DNA of 64,000 bases from Trypanosoma brucei gambiense DAL972. Taxonomy: Eukaryota > Euglenozoa > Kinetoplastea > Trypanosomatida > Trypanosomatidae. Below, in pieces: positions 32,663 through 43,514 of this stretch. A model generated the notes under the pieces. That model did not search any database and was not told where the DNA came from. It saw only the letters and a program-made list of their open reading frames with translations. Within the stretch, counting starts at the first letter, position 1. Each line of letters starts with the position of its first letter. The stretch lies in assembly GCF_000210295.1 (NCBI RefSeq), contig NC_026740.1, positions 689,691-753,690 on the forward strand. The letters run 5' to 3'. A program made the position numbers and the translations under genes.

Positions 32663-33364
32663 CTCGGTAGCTGGAGGATGAGCAAATATACGCTCCAACA
32701 ACTAATCAGCACAATTTTTTAAAAAAAACAAAAAAATGATGAAATAAGCCCTTCCGAGCTTGTCACTGATCTCCTTTGGTCTCTACTTTCCTTCAACAGC
32801 TGCACACAAAAATACGCGAATGCACACTCTCCCCCTCCCCCTTTGTGTATCGTTCCTTCTCGCGAGAAGTAACCACCACTGACGTACCTCCTTCCTTTGG
32901 TTACTCCTATCCACTTGCCTTTGTTTTTACTATTGGGCTTCTTTTTTTTTCCCCCCTCTTTCTTTCCCCTTCCACTGCACTCGTCCCCCTTTCAAGAGAA
33001 AGTAAGAAGTAAAGGGGCCCAAACAAAAATAAATCGCCACGCACAAGTCCTCGTTGATGGTACTCCTGTCGGTGACCGGTATTGATATGTGCTACCTGAG
33101 CCTTATACCCTTCCGCGTTAGCTGCTTGAGAGTGGCGCAATACGTTATACAAGGAAATTAGTAAAAGGTGCAAAAAAAAAAAAAAGAGAGAGATGAGATA
33201 AGATGAAACAACCGGAAAAATGAAATCACCTACGTTTACTCCAAAGTGCATCATAACATCCACAATTCTCACGCAGTGTGAAACAAAGGAAAAAACAGAG
33301 GGGCCCAAAGTATTGTTTTAAATCAATACTGTTCCAAGCACCATCGTGTGCGCTCTTGAGTCAG
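32663..33364. other. Intergenic spacer between the 1205-residue gene and RPT5
   Basis: About 700 bases, no gene. It contains the RPT5 splice signal at its left end, a plus-strand pyrimidine-rich stretch at 32930-32985, and an A run at 33170-33186. Confidence 0.5.
32702..32727 (-). promoter_or_regulatory. Probable spliced-leader acceptor of RPT5
   Basis: On the minus strand a T-rich tract (plus 32720-32747) is followed by the first AG at plus 32702-32703, giving a predicted 5' UTR of 39 bases. Pattern only; no transcript data. Confidence 0.4.
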
Positions 33365-36300
33365 TTATTCAATAAGAAAAAATGTGAAGGGCCCACCAGC
33401 GCTTCGTGTCACGACAACACGTTCGCCGGTCTCTCCTGATGTATGGGATTCACCCAGTGATCTCTGGGTTTGATTATGTAAGAAATTGAGCCGAGCGAAC
33501 AAACTCTCCCCTCCCACCTCCCTCTGTTTCCCACATTCCTGCGACGCCCCATCTGTCAACCGAAAGCAGAAGGCCCACTTGCCACCACATGCATCCTGTG
33601 CACAAAATAATATCCCTCTATCAGCCACCACCGTCGCAGGCGCCCGCTGCAAACGTACAAATGGTGCAACTATCGACATATTTTTATTTCCTACTTCAGA
33701 AACTCCCGTCGATGCGACGGGAGGAATGGCAACCAGTTGAAGGTCCCACCACCCACAGTGGAAAGAGTGCGAAACTGCGACGAGTGTTAGTCCGCTTAGG
33801 AAGGAAATGACAATTGCGTAAAGCTGACAGTCACCAGCGGGAAGACGAACACACTGAATGAGGGTGGTTTCAGTGAAAAGGGGAATGACATCCGCACGAC
33901 ACTCGTCCGCAATAACATTTCTGAGGTCGAGTACGACTTTTGTATTGTCCCTCGATGCATGATCGACTCGATCCTCACACGAGGGAAGAAAACGGGCAAC
34001 AAGGTCGAGGCCAGTGGCGGAAGTCACAAACAAAAGAGCACTCGTCACGGCACGCAACGCACCACTCGAGCAGTACATCATCTCACCTCTACAAACCGTG
34101 TGCCCAGCAACCTGTTTCTCCAAGTGATTTAGTGTCACATGTTGTTGGGGGCAGACAGACGGCATAAAAGCGAAGAGCGGGTGACCGTCAGTTGTCAAAA
34201 AGCAAACATCAGTGACGCAGACAGCAATCACATGCTCAGATCCCTCGCTCGACTCAGATAGAAGCCACGGCACCTGTAGCAGCAGAAAGACAGAGTTAAC
34301 ACCTGTTGAACCAACGTCTCCATGCACGTAAGGAGTAGTGCTAGCGGAGAGAAGAAAGAAAAAACTGCTGTCATATGTCGCAAACGGTCGAAGCATGCAC
34401 GCAACTAGCGACGGGAAGGCCCCTATAGTTTCTGAAGGGGATGCTCTCAAGTCACCCACCCACAACACCTTTCCCCCTGCGGTCACAATGATGGCGGTGC
34501 TCCAACAAACGAACAAAAGATTGATTTCATCAAGACTGTCGAATGTGTTTCCCTCTGCTTTGACATCCACACCTCCACCACCAACTCTCTTCCTATTCCG
34601 CATGGCCGCCATGCAGATGTCCACTGTTGCTGACGAAAAGAGTAATGTCAACGCCGCGCTCATATCCAACTCGTCCGCTGAAGGCCAATGAACTTTTGAA
34701 AGCCACTTGTAGTTCTTTTCACTACGGGAGACAGCTGGAAATAATTCAGATGCTGGCTCTGATGAAAAATGCCTGCAGAGGTAAATGTCACCTGATCGAA
34801 ATACAGCAATCTCCTCCCCTCCCACATGCTCCTCCCCGTCGTCAAGTACATAACCGCAAGTAGCAGCCTTGGCCGGGGGGAGGATGCAATGACTCAGCAC
34901 ATCAAAATCCACACTACGTTGAGCCCCAACACTGTAGTAAATATCTGTGTCGCTTGAGAACTGTAAAGTGGGCCGGATGCCAACACGGGGCCATAAGCAT
35001 CCTGAGTTACATTGCTGTTTTCCTGAAACACGTTGACCTGTCTCTCCGTATTTCAGTTGGAGGGCACCCTTGTCCTTTGCTAACAGTTCCCCATGGGTGA
35101 GAGAGCAGTACATGTGTCTCACATCCCTACTATATGTGCCTTCAACAGTTTTGTCGTCAGGTTCATCACAAACAACAGAAGTCATAACGGATCCTTTACC
35201 GCCGTCCCATCGCACAGCCACTAACTGACTAAGATGCTGAAACGGGTTACACCCTCGTGGTTCACATAAGGTTACAACACGGGCTAATATGCTGAAAACT
35301 ATGGGGACATCACCACTCGGGCGCTTCCCCTTATTGCCCAAAGGAGACGCACTAGATATCACCTCCAAGAAGAGAAGTGCACCCCCACTGCGAATGGCCG
35401 CCACCGCAGCAACAATCCGTTGGACCCCTGAAGCCGCACCACTGACACGCCGTTCCTCAAACGGTTCCACAGCACAACTTACAGCGCTCTCAATAAATCC
35501 CCCAACGGGACACCGAGCCACTTCGCCGCACTCACCGTAGAGAACAAAATCAAATCCTCCCCCTTTCTCGCAGACCTCCATTGCACGCACCGCTACAGGT
35601 TCCCACGTTGCGTAGGCACTGTCTTCCCGTAGAAAACTGCTCCGGGGGTACATAACATGAGCTGGGCGAAGAAACACACCCAAAACGTCACCAGCACATG
35701 CCTTAGAATAAGAAAGGAAGCGAGTTGGTGGGGCATGAGATGTTGCGGCATCACTAACGTGCAACAAAAAGCAAGGATGAGCGAGTGTGAGAGCTTCAAG
35801 ACGCCATGGACCGTTCATACAAAAGCCGCTAACCTTTTCACGCAGACCATTCCACGAGCACTGACCCCTAAGGTCCGACTCACTTTGATCCACACTTTGC
35901 CGCCGCATCGACAGTGCAAAGATGGAAAGACGGTCAACGAGAGCATCGCCTTTTACATGCATATGCTGGTGCAAAACAGCCAACAAAGGGTACTGTTGTT
36001 CGTAGTCGTAGGAACAAGGCAACCAATGGACGGCCCGCGCCTCACGCACAGCTGCAAACGAGTCGTTGGTCCACCCAGCAGCTTGCATAAAAAGTGCGCC
36101 AGCGGCTACTTGGCTGAAGCCACGCAGTTCACGCCACTGTTGCGAACTACCATCCCTGTCATCTGCAGTGCCCTTTTCCCACCACACTAACTCAACGTAC
36201 TCCACCCAACCCACAACCCGCACGAACGCAATGCGCAGAACAGCCAAATGTCCTCTGGAAGAATTGCTATGAGGCCCCATAGACAACGGCCGATTCTGTC

Positions 36301-36982
36301 TCTGTAAAGTTGATGATGAGGATGACGGTGGGAACGTAGGAACCGAGGCAGCGGTTGCAGCGGCACCAGTAACAGCAGCGTCATCGCAACAATCAATGAC
36401 GGAACTTATCGGCACATAATTTTGCCGGAAGGCATCGGCAGAACACGCCAAACCACCAGCGCCATTGCGAAACCACCGAGCAGCCAGCAGTGACGCCTTC
36501 CCGAGCGATCTGACCTCCAGTCCGGGGCCAGGGGTTGCGGTGTTAAGCGTAAATGACGCAAAAACAAGGCAGTCACACTCGAGAACAAAAAATACAACGA
36601 CATGCAAACCTTCCACACGCACCGTTGAGGCGGCAGCAATACCACAATAACCTCCACATAGAGAACAAATGAGGCATTTCTTCGCTGCTTGTTGTTCTTT
36701 TTTAACCTCTACCGCAGCAACACGCTGCAACTCACACAGAAGTGTACTGCCACGGTCCTTATGGGCGGCACTCCCACCATCATGACTTCTGCTTACTTTA
36801 TCGGGGAAAAATACCTGATCCCTGGACCCCGTCCCACTTTTGTCACTACTCACAAGAAATAATATCTCGGAGTCACCAAAAACAAAGACATCAACTACCG
36901 AATTACTAGTTTGCTGGAACCGCTGCGAGAGCTGCGACGATGATGATAAAAGTGGGGGTTTTGCATGAAGCAGGCGTTGCAT
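33365..36982 (-). CDS. Large hypothetical protein, possibly beta-propeller
   Basis: 1205 residues from the ATG at 36982; 16 more codons upstream start with GTG. I do not recognise the family. The chain alternates short hydrophobic strands with loops over its whole length, with patches such as SVVDVFVFGDSEILFLVSSD near the start, HVVVFFVLECDCLVFASFTL, EEIAVFRSGDIYLCRHF, INLLFVCWSTAIIVTAGGKVLWVGDLR and LTLVAVSHSFHCGWWDLQLVAI. That texture is typical of WD40-like or nucleoporin-style propellers, but no clear WD dipeptide ladder is seen. Cysteine is frequent, but not in a regular zinc-binding pattern. No membrane span or coiled coil is convincing. Coding is supported by length and ordinary protein composition on the same strand as its neighbours. 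Confidence 0.8.
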   Translation of the reverse strand: MQRLLHAKPPLLSSSSQLSQRFQQTSNSVVDVFVFGDSEILFLVSSDKSGTGSRDQVFFPDKVSRSHDGGSAAHKDRGSTLLCELQRVAAVEVKKEQQAAKKCLICSLCGGYCGIAAASTVRVEGLHVVVFFVLECDCLVFASFTLNTATPGPGLEVRSLGKASLLAARWFRNGAGGLACSADAFRQNYVPISSVIDCCDDAAVTGAAATAASVPTFPPSSSSSTLQRQNRPLSMGPHSNSSRGHLAVLRIAFVRVVGWVEYVELVWWEKGTADDRDGSSQQWRELRGFSQVAAGALFMQAAGWTNDSFAAVREARAVHWLPCSYDYEQQYPLLAVLHQHMHVKGDALVDRLSIFALSMRRQSVDQSESDLRGQCSWNGLREKVSGFCMNGPWRLEALTLAHPCFLLHVSDAATSHAPPTRFLSYSKACAGDVLGVFLRPAHVMYPRSSFLREDSAYATWEPVAVRAMEVCEKGGGFDFVLYGECGEVARCPVGGFIESAVSCAVEPFEERRVSGAASGVQRIVAAVAAIRSGGALLFLEVISSASPLGNKGKRPSGDVPIVFSILARVVTLCEPRGCNPFQHLSQLVAVRWDGGKGSVMTSVVCDEPDDKTVEGTYSRDVRHMYCSLTHGELLAKDKGALQLKYGETGQRVSGKQQCNSGCLWPRVGIRPTLQFSSDTDIYYSVGAQRSVDFDVLSHCILPPAKAATCGYVLDDGEEHVGGEEIAVFRSGDIYLCRHFSSEPASELFPAVSRSEKNYKWLSKVHWPSADELDMSAALTLLFSSATVDICMAAMRNRKRVGGGGVDVKAEGNTFDSLDEINLLFVCWSTAIIVTAGGKVLWVGDLRASPSETIGAFPSLVACMLRPFATYDSSFFFLLSASTTPYVHGDVGSTGVNSVFLLLQVPWLLSESSEGSEHVIAVCVTDVCFLTTDGHPLFAFMPSVCPQQHVTLNHLEKQVAGHTVCRGEMMYCSSGALRAVTSALLFVTSATGLDLVARFLPSCEDRVDHASRDNTKVVLDLRNVIADECRADVIPLFTETTLIQCVRLPAGDCQLYAIVISFLSGLTLVAVSHSFHCGWWDLQLVAIPPVASTGVSEVGNKNMSIVAPFVRLQRAPATVVADRGILFCAQDACGGKWAFCFRLTDGASQECGKQREVGGESLFARLNFLHNQTQRSLGESHTSGETGERVVVTRSAGGPFTFFLIE

Positions 36983-37859
36983 CCCCCTCTTTTCTCCCTC
37001 TCTATGGATGGTGGTGTAATAAAAGCACACCTTGCGTTATCGGTTTAGTTGTTGATAAAAGTTAGCCGAAATATTAAGCACACACCCGTGGAATGCACCA
37101 CAGTTTGAAAAGTGTTTTTGAGCCGCAGCTGACGCTTTTTTTGTGCCCCCTCGATCTCTCCAAGACTCTCTTCCTTTAACTCTTTCTTTTCCTCAATAAA
37201 TCCAAGGGGCCTCTCTTCGTGGTATAAACTACCACCCGATTCCCTTTTTCTCTTCGAGTCTCGGGTGTTGAGGGTTCAACTACCCGCAAACGCTCACAAA
37301 ATAAGAAGGACGAAGAGAAGAGGAGAGGAGAAATAAACCAATTATGTGGAGAGATTGAAGACAAAAATTGCACACACGAAGTAAAGGCTGGGCCTCAAAA
37401 ATACAAGATGCCAAACCGGATGAAAAGAAAAATTAAACAACAACGTTGCGAATCCGCAGAAGTGAGATAGATATTTTTTCTTCTTTTCCTTCAAGAAAGA
37501 GAAATGTTATCTTTTTTTTTTTCTTTCTTTTGAAAGAGATTCATCGCTTTGCCATCAGGCAAAACAACATCACTCACCTGAGACACCTGTGAGAAGGGAA
37601 GTGAGGGCCAATGCAGGTACGAAAAAAATAAAGTGCAGAAGCTAACAACCGCCTAAAGGTTGCGAAACATGCATACTTCCCCGCAGTCACGTCCTCAGTA
37701 CCACCGTGACTCGACGTCAAGGCCGTACATTTCTCGTGGCAACACGAAACAGGAGACCTTACATTTCCCCCCCCCCCTCCCTCCCTCCCTCACCAAAAAG
37801 AAAAAAAAACGACAAACAGGCAAGAAGAATATCTGAAAGAACAAGTTCAGAGATCCCCC
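36983..37859. other. Intergenic spacer between GRBC1/GAP2 and the 1205-residue gene
   Basis: About 880 bases without a gene. Purine-rich 37300-37335 is a minus-strand pyrimidine tract upstream of the 1205-residue gene. Inverted arms ATCTTTTT/AAAGAGAT-like lie near 37465-37545. A C-then-CTCC tract lies at 37767-37791, just beyond the GRBC1/GAP2 stop. Confidence 0.5.
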
Positions 37860-39281
37860 TTACAACTTCGCCTCACAGCCATACTCCCTCACGAAGTCCT
37901 CAGCAACCAACCCAGCGAGACGCCCTGCAAGCTCAAATGCTGTTAGTCCTACCGCACGCACATCTGTCGCCTTCGCCGCATTGGCAGGAATATGAGCCGA
38001 TAAGCTGTACTCAACGCGGGGGTCTTCCTCTTCATCTCTGAGAATAATGAGAGGCTGGCGCTTTACCTCACGTACAGTTATCGTCACACCCCGATCCGAG
38101 ACGCGTTCAAACAGCCGCGTTTCATCTTCTGAGAGGTATACCAACTGACCATGTTCAGGCGGAAGTACATCAGCTACGTCATCATCAGCAAGCTTTATGA
38201 TGGGTATAGAGGCGAAGAGTTCTACATCTTGTCGGCGGATGGGTGGACGTGAGCGAAGCAATAATCGAACATCAGGACCCTTAGCGTGCGTGCACCATGC
38301 CGTTTGCAAGTTCACCCATGCACTATTGACAGCGAGAACCTTGCCCTTATTGTCCAGGTCGACGTGTAGTTGATCTTTCGAACGTTTAATAGTTCCGCTG
38401 TAGGTGAGTTGCACACCTTTTCCGATGGGAGCAAAACCTTCCGGCTGCAGGAACTGCTCCTGTATCTTCGATAAACATGACTCAGGGAGTGTCGGCACCC
38501 AAGTGTACGGATGGTTCACCTGTAACCGCTGTTGGAGCGTGTAGGATGAAACGATCCGACGATTCTTTCGCATTACCGACGGCTTTAAAAGGAGTTTGCC
38601 GAAGTCCACGTAAAGTTCGCCATCCATTTGCAGATTGCTCATGTTCAAACAACACCACTGGAGAACTTTACTGTATCTAGAACGAATGGCGACATCCTTC
38701 TCGGACGCCCCGAGTGTGTAGCACTCTGTATTCGAAGGAAACCCCGGGAATGCCGTTGTGTTTACTCGTGAAACAACCACATCGGGTGCTGTGTCGCTAA
38801 CGAGGAGTTGGAACGCCTTTGGGACCATATTGGCTGCCCCTTCATAAAAACCTGCTTGGGAAAGATCGAGAAGTGTTTCAGGCTGCATAACAGAAGCCTG
38901 ATTCCATCGACCATATCCACCCTGTTGCCCATGCTGTTGGTGCTGTTGAGGTGAAGCAGCACCCTGCCCCCCACCCTTCACAGTAGTGTCTTTTGAGTGA
39001 AGATATTCCTCTACTTGTCGCACCACCGCCGCCTTCTTTGCGGCCGGATCCGTCCGTACACCGCAGCGCGACAGAAATCCTTGAAGTTGCGCAAGGGAAA
39101 GTGAAAAAAGATTCCCCTCATTCCATAACGCCCATACTCTCTCAGGTGTGACATTCTCTGCCGCCGCCGCCTGTTGATCCCGCATGTTTAGCGCTCCCTG
39201 CGATACACTGCCCTGATTCTGCCTCCTGACCATAATGTTGAAGGTACTACCAACAATGGAACGCCGCAATAAGCGAAGCAT
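37860..39281 (-). CDS. GRBC1: Guide RNA-binding complex subunit GRBC1/GAP2-like
   Basis: 473 residues from an ATG at 39281. I recognise it as one of the paired proteins GRBC1/GRBC2 (also GAP2/GAP1) that form a heterotetramer, bind and stabilise guide RNAs, and belong to the RNA-editing substrate-binding (MRB1) complex in the kinetoplast. The start (MLRLLRRSIVGSTFNIMVRRQ) is a clear mitochondrial presequence. A SAP-like motif follows at about 60-95 (SLSLAQLQGFLSRCGVRT...KKAAVVRQVEEYL), which I infer could bind nucleic acid. A Gln/His/Gly-rich linker at about 105-125 leads to a long core (130-473). I recall Tb927.7.2570 for this gene, which fits the chromosome 7 context. Identification is from memory of the family, not a search. 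Confidence 0.78.
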   Translation of the reverse strand: MLRLLRRSIVGSTFNIMVRRQNQGSVSQGALNMRDQQAAAAENVTPERVWALWNEGNLFSLSLAQLQGFLSRCGVRTDPAAKKAAVVRQVEEYLHSKDTTVKGGGQGAASPQQHQQHGQQGGYGRWNQASVMQPETLLDLSQAGFYEGAANMVPKAFQLLVSDTAPDVVVSRVNTTAFPGFPSNTECYTLGASEKDVAIRSRYSKVLQWCCLNMSNLQMDGELYVDFGKLLLKPSVMRKNRRIVSSYTLQQRLQVNHPYTWVPTLPESCLSKIQEQFLQPEGFAPIGKGVQLTYSGTIKRSKDQLHVDLDNKGKVLAVNSAWVNLQTAWCTHAKGPDVRLLLRSRPPIRRQDVELFASIPIIKLADDDVADVLPPEHGQLVYLSEDETRLFERVSDRGVTITVREVKRQPLIILRDEEEDPRVEYSLSAHIPANAAKATDVRAVGLTAFELAGRLAGLVAEDFVREYGCEAKL

Positions 39282-41597
39282 TTCGATGTCAATGACCCGT
39301 GATCCCTACACCAGCTTCCCTGCAGAGGGTGGAACACACGTAATCCTAAAAGAAAAGGAAAAAAACACCGGTTTCGTATTTCCCTCCTCCTCTTTTTTTT
39401 CCTCTCTCGTCCCTCAACACTTCAAAATCCCCTTCTTTCTTTTCCGTTCCAGCGTAACAAAGGGAAAACGTAATATTGGGTCTCTTCTTTTGTCTGTAAG
39501 TAAACACACTTTATCTTTTCTCTTTTCTCCTTTTTTTTTTGGTGTGTGTTTGTTTGTTTGCTTGTTTCCTCACAGCCAAAGTTCTGCGGTGTGACTTTCC
39601 GGTCTTTTGGTGGAAATCTGACGGAGCAAAGAGGCGCTTACAGAGTCAACTTTTAACCCAAAAACGTTAATACCCACCCTTTTGCTTCTATTGTGTTTCT
39701 GTTGTCGCTTCTGTACTTTCCGTCGTTGATGTTTATGTTGCTGTTGTTGTTCCTTTTAATTCCCTCCCGGCCTTCCAGGGTTGATTTTGGGTACACAAAT
39801 TATCGCTTGTCCGTTCTCTCACCCTGTTTGCTTTATGTTCTTTTTTTTTTTCTCTCTCTCTCTCTTACACTTTTTTCTCTCTTATTTTTAACTTTGTAAA
39901 TAAAAGAATATTCACAACAATACGAGCACTTCCCGCGACACCTTCAGTATTCAGCCGCCTAGTGCAAAATCTCTCCCTTCTATTTTATTAATTTGATAGG
40001 TAAAAAAAAAATAGAAAAAAAACAAAAGAAATAAATAAATAAAGCAAAAGTTGTTGCACGAACAAGTGGCTCAGTGGCGGAGGGAGAAAACATAGTTTCC
40101 TTCATTTTGTCCACGTATGTATAACGACACACAGGAAGAAGATAACACAACACCAGGGCTGACTTTTGCCCGGAAGGAAAAGGGTGAATAGAAAAAAAAA
40201 TGATGTAGAACAGTGGTTTTAAAAGACAAAAAAGAATAGAGGGGTCGAAACAACCAAAGACAGTTAAAAAAGAAAAAAAAAAAAAACTTTCCTCTACGGA
40301 GAACAAAAACGGCAACAGAAAAAAAAGGAAGGGAAACGATTATTTGCATCGAAGCCATCTCTTGAGGGCGGGATGTTCCGTTACGCTCTGCTTCATTTTC
40401 TCTTCCACCTTTTTTTTGTTTCTTTCCGTAGAAACTAAACACGAAGCGGTCAAGGACCTCCGAACGAATTCGATCCGGAGGAAAAACAGAGAAAAAACCT
40501 TTTAAAAAAAAAAAAGAAAGCCGGACGTAGATAAACAGACGGATTGAAGGGGAACATTTTTCTTTGCACCACTCTATCATCAAATCTTCAAAACAGAAGG
40601 GAAATTGTGAAGTTTAATAGTCGAAAGGTGGAAAAATTATATCAACGGTCGAAGAGATCCGCCATAACCACAAAATAAAGGGGAGAAAAAAAGTTAATTT
40701 CGTGGTGACCGAACCCCCATCAATGACGACTCCTTTACGTTGCTTTTGTCATAGTTATTTTTCTCCCCTTCTACTTTACCTTCCACCTATATATGTATAT
40801 GTATATGTATATATTTATTTATTTATTTTCCAACAACTCCTCTACTTTTCTACGTTTCTTTCTTTTTCTTTTAATTTCCTCCATTTTTTTAATGTCACTT
40901 TTCTTTGGTTGTTCCTGCATCCCTTTCTTCTTTTTTTTTTTTCCTCCTCCCCATTTCATTTATCCCTTTCATGTCGTTATACCTCTGATTCCTCCTTTTT
41001 AAAAGAAACACGCATCCCTTTCCATCTCTCTTTTCTTCTCTATCACCTTGTCTTCCTCATACTGTATCTATGGAAAACCCTCTATATACGAACGGAAGTG
41101 GGGGAAAAAAACTGAAGAAAATAATAGCAACAAATGCATAAAAATATATTTATATATTTATATGTATGGACGACTGTTAAACCCATTTCCCCGTCCTTTT
41201 CGGGAAAAAGAAAAAAGTAACAAAATAACTGAAACCACCATACAAACTTCAACTGCCGCTGACACTACTACAAAAAAAAAAATGCACATGCACATATTGA
41301 TACAACTTAAGTGAAGTGTACATTTTATGAAAAGACCTCCCCCCCCCTTCCCACCCCCCAAAAAAAAAGGAATTGAATTTAAATATAAAATTTTCATGCA
41401 TGCATAAGTGTGTGCAATTTCGTCTGTTTGTTTATGTGACAAAATTACAAAATAGGGTGATAACAATAACAAAGTACCCATGAAAAGCACGGAATCAGCA
41501 TATATATATATATATATATATAGGTAAATAAAGGAGGATTGTGTGAATTGTTCATGTCATATCTTCTTTTTGTTGGTTACTCTATGGTGATTCCGTT
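39282..41597. other. Long spacer holding the zinc-finger gene 3' UTR
   Basis: About 2.3 kb without a gene, the longest spacer inside the leftward array. Purine-rich runs (40000-40045, 40190-40320, 40500-40520) are minus-strand pyrimidine tracts that could serve GRBC1 splicing and upstream polyadenylation. The right part, with AT microsatellite 41501-41522, ATTT/ATAT-rich 40785-40835 and C-rich 41338-41360, is the likely 3' UTR of the zinc-finger gene. Confidence 0.55.
41501..41522. repeat. AT dinucleotide microsatellite
   Basis: Eleven perfect TA units, less than 80 bases beyond the stop of the zinc-finger gene. Confidence 0.9.
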
Positions 41598-43514
41598 CTA
41601 TGCATCTATCGGCGAAGCGGAGCGAGTTCTCGAATTGAAGGAGGGAATTTCGGGTTCGCAATCAGCACTGCAGGCCATTATGCTACATGAACCGGACCGC
41701 TTCAGTGGTGAAGACCACACTAACCCCACATCAGCCGTAAATGACTCAAAGGAAGGATCAGCCGCTTCACCAAAGTCGTCATTTAATGATCGCACAGTTG
41801 ACAAGGCGCCTTGAGGTGTGAGCCGTACTTCAACCCCCTCATCACAATCACAAAACCAACTCTGATAACCTCTGCAACCGCGAAGGGAAGAAATCTCCTT
41901 TCCTTCGTTGCACTCGCCTTCACCACCGGGTATTTCACGAACAAAGCGCTCAAAACTCCCAGGGACTCCAGTGGGGTCCGATATGATCTGTCCTCGCGGT
42001 GTAAACGTCACCGCAGCACCATTTCCTTCATGTACTGAATCCAACGTGTCAGAACGCTTACCTTCCCCAACACAGACAGTACTCTGACCGTACGGCTTCT
42101 GATGGTGTCGGTGGTTATGTCCCCACTGTTGGTGTCCGGCGCCCTCAAGTTTTTGCTGTCCAAGCTTTCCACGATCGGCACCGTGGTTGAGGTCAAATAT
42201 CGCACGCACCTCTGGCGAACAGTTACCTGGCAATTGGTGAACACCACCGCACTGAGATTCAGAATCACAGCAACCGCGTACCCAGCTAAGGCAGAGGTTC
42301 CGCGGACATGCTGCAAAAGCGCACTCCGTAGGGTACCGGCATCCACCATACCACCGCAAGCATGGGTGTAACTCAACACTGAAGAGTGGCGACTCTGATG
42401 GAACTTCAACCAACTCCTCGTGAAGGACTCTGCGTTTGCCGCGTTGATCTTCAGGGGTAGCGGATATGGGCCCGATGCGTTGATCATGTGATACGTTCTC
42501 TGACGACACAGCAGAGGAGTCAGCGGCATGAATGGAGGCAGGGAGACGACCTGCGACAGGTCGACCTTCACGACGGTGAGCCCACGAACTGTCATGGGAC
42601 GTATCCGCCACCGGCACAGAAGAAGAGCGACTCCTCGTAGCAATGCTTGTGTTGGCGTAATGACTGCGGCGGATGGCCATCAAACGAGCCTTATCTTCAA
42701 TAAACTGAGCTGCTTCAGCATGCTTGCTGCCGAGCTCCAAAAGAATCCCTACCAGCTCCTCGACACCCGCCTCCAAAAGCTCCTTCTCCACTGCCCCCAC
42801 ACTAAGGCGGGCGGTGGGATCAGTTTTGAGAGATTGCTGAGGTGGGATGGAGCCAGGAAAGTGACTAAGAAGTGAGCACTCGACATGCTGCTTCGCACCG
42901 CCAGTTCCTCGACGGCCACGTGTCGTTGTGGCAAAGGAACTAGAGGGATCGCCCAACGAAACATCTTCGGAACAAACCGATGGATCGGAAGTGAACATGT
43001 ACGATGGGGACGCGACAGCATTTCCTGAAGGAGGGAAATCGCCTGAAATGGGATGATGAGGCCTGCAACCATAACTTAATGTGTAGGGTATGCCTGATGG
43101 GGAATCGTACGACTGCTGCGATTTCCGGCACTGAAGCAGAGGACCACAAGGGCTGAGTTCCACTCCTGCACCGTTGACGGCCGCCTCCTCCGAACCGCGG
43201 CGGCTCACAGTGGCGGCCGCGATAAGGTGGCCATAGCGAGGTGGTGTGAGGGCTGAAGTGTACACGTTCCCAGCAGCTATAGCACCACTGCTGGTATACG
43301 TCTTTTCTGCATTCATTGCCCTCTCTGCCACCACCGGAGTTGCATAATGTCGTCGATAATGAGTGACCACAGCGTTTGATACCCTTCTAGTGGATGGGGT
43401 AGTATGACACTGTAAACACTGGCCGCCATGGTGACCGAACTTACCACATTTCTGGCACTCTTCCCTCCCACGCCAAGAAGTCGCGGATGCCACTGGGGAT
43501 GCTCCGTGACGCAT
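41598..43514 (-). CDS. Zinc-knuckle and CCCH zinc-finger protein, probable RNA-binding
   Basis: 638 residues from an ATG at 43514. Near the N-terminus is a CCHC zinc knuckle: Cys20, Cys23, His28, Cys33 (C-x2-C-x4-H-x4-C), followed by another CxxC-like pair. At about residues 390-425 is a CCCH finger with C-x7-C-x5-C-x3-H spacing (in CLSWVRGCCDSESQCGGVH). Just before it lies a related cysteine cluster of C-x6-C-x5-C-x4-C type (CLRWYGGCRYPTECAFAAC) that lacks the final His. The rest is Ser/Gly/His-rich and disordered. Trypanosomes control genes mainly after transcription and have many CCCH proteins acting on mRNA stability or translation; that role is inferred here. The combination with a knuckle is uncommon. 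I cannot assign a ZC3H number. Confidence 0.8.
   Translation of the reverse strand: MRHGASPVASATSWRGREECQKCGKFGHHGGQCLQCHTTPSTRRVSNAVVTHYRRHYATPVVAERAMNAEKTYTSSGAIAAGNVYTSALTPPRYGHLIAAATVSRRGSEEAAVNGAGVELSPCGPLLQCRKSQQSYDSPSGIPYTLSYGCRPHHPISGDFPPSGNAVASPSYMFTSDPSVCSEDVSLGDPSSSFATTTRGRRGTGGAKQHVECSLLSHFPGSIPPQQSLKTDPTARLSVGAVEKELLEAGVEELVGILLELGSKHAEAAQFIEDKARLMAIRRSHYANTSIATRSRSSSVPVADTSHDSSWAHRREGRPVAGRLPASIHAADSSAVSSENVSHDQRIGPISATPEDQRGKRRVLHEELVEVPSESPLFSVELHPCLRWYGGCRYPTECAFAACPRNLCLSWVRGCCDSESQCGGVHQLPGNCSPEVRAIFDLNHGADRGKLGQQKLEGAGHQQWGHNHRHHQKPYGQSTVCVGEGKRSDTLDSVHEGNGAAVTFTPRGQIISDPTGVPGSFERFVREIPGGEGECNEGKEISSLRGCRGYQSWFCDCDEGVEVRLTPQGALSTVRSLNDDFGEAADPSFESFTADVGLVWSSPLKRSGSCSIMACSADCEPEIPSFNSRTRSASPIDA

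Noticed and set aside
37767..37791. C and CTCC run that might be a plus-strand splice tract
   Set aside because: All genes here are on the minus strand, and no plus-strand gene follows it.
42008..42643. 211-codon minus-strand frame
   Set aside because: It lies wholly inside the zinc-finger gene in another frame, with no zinc motifs or family match.
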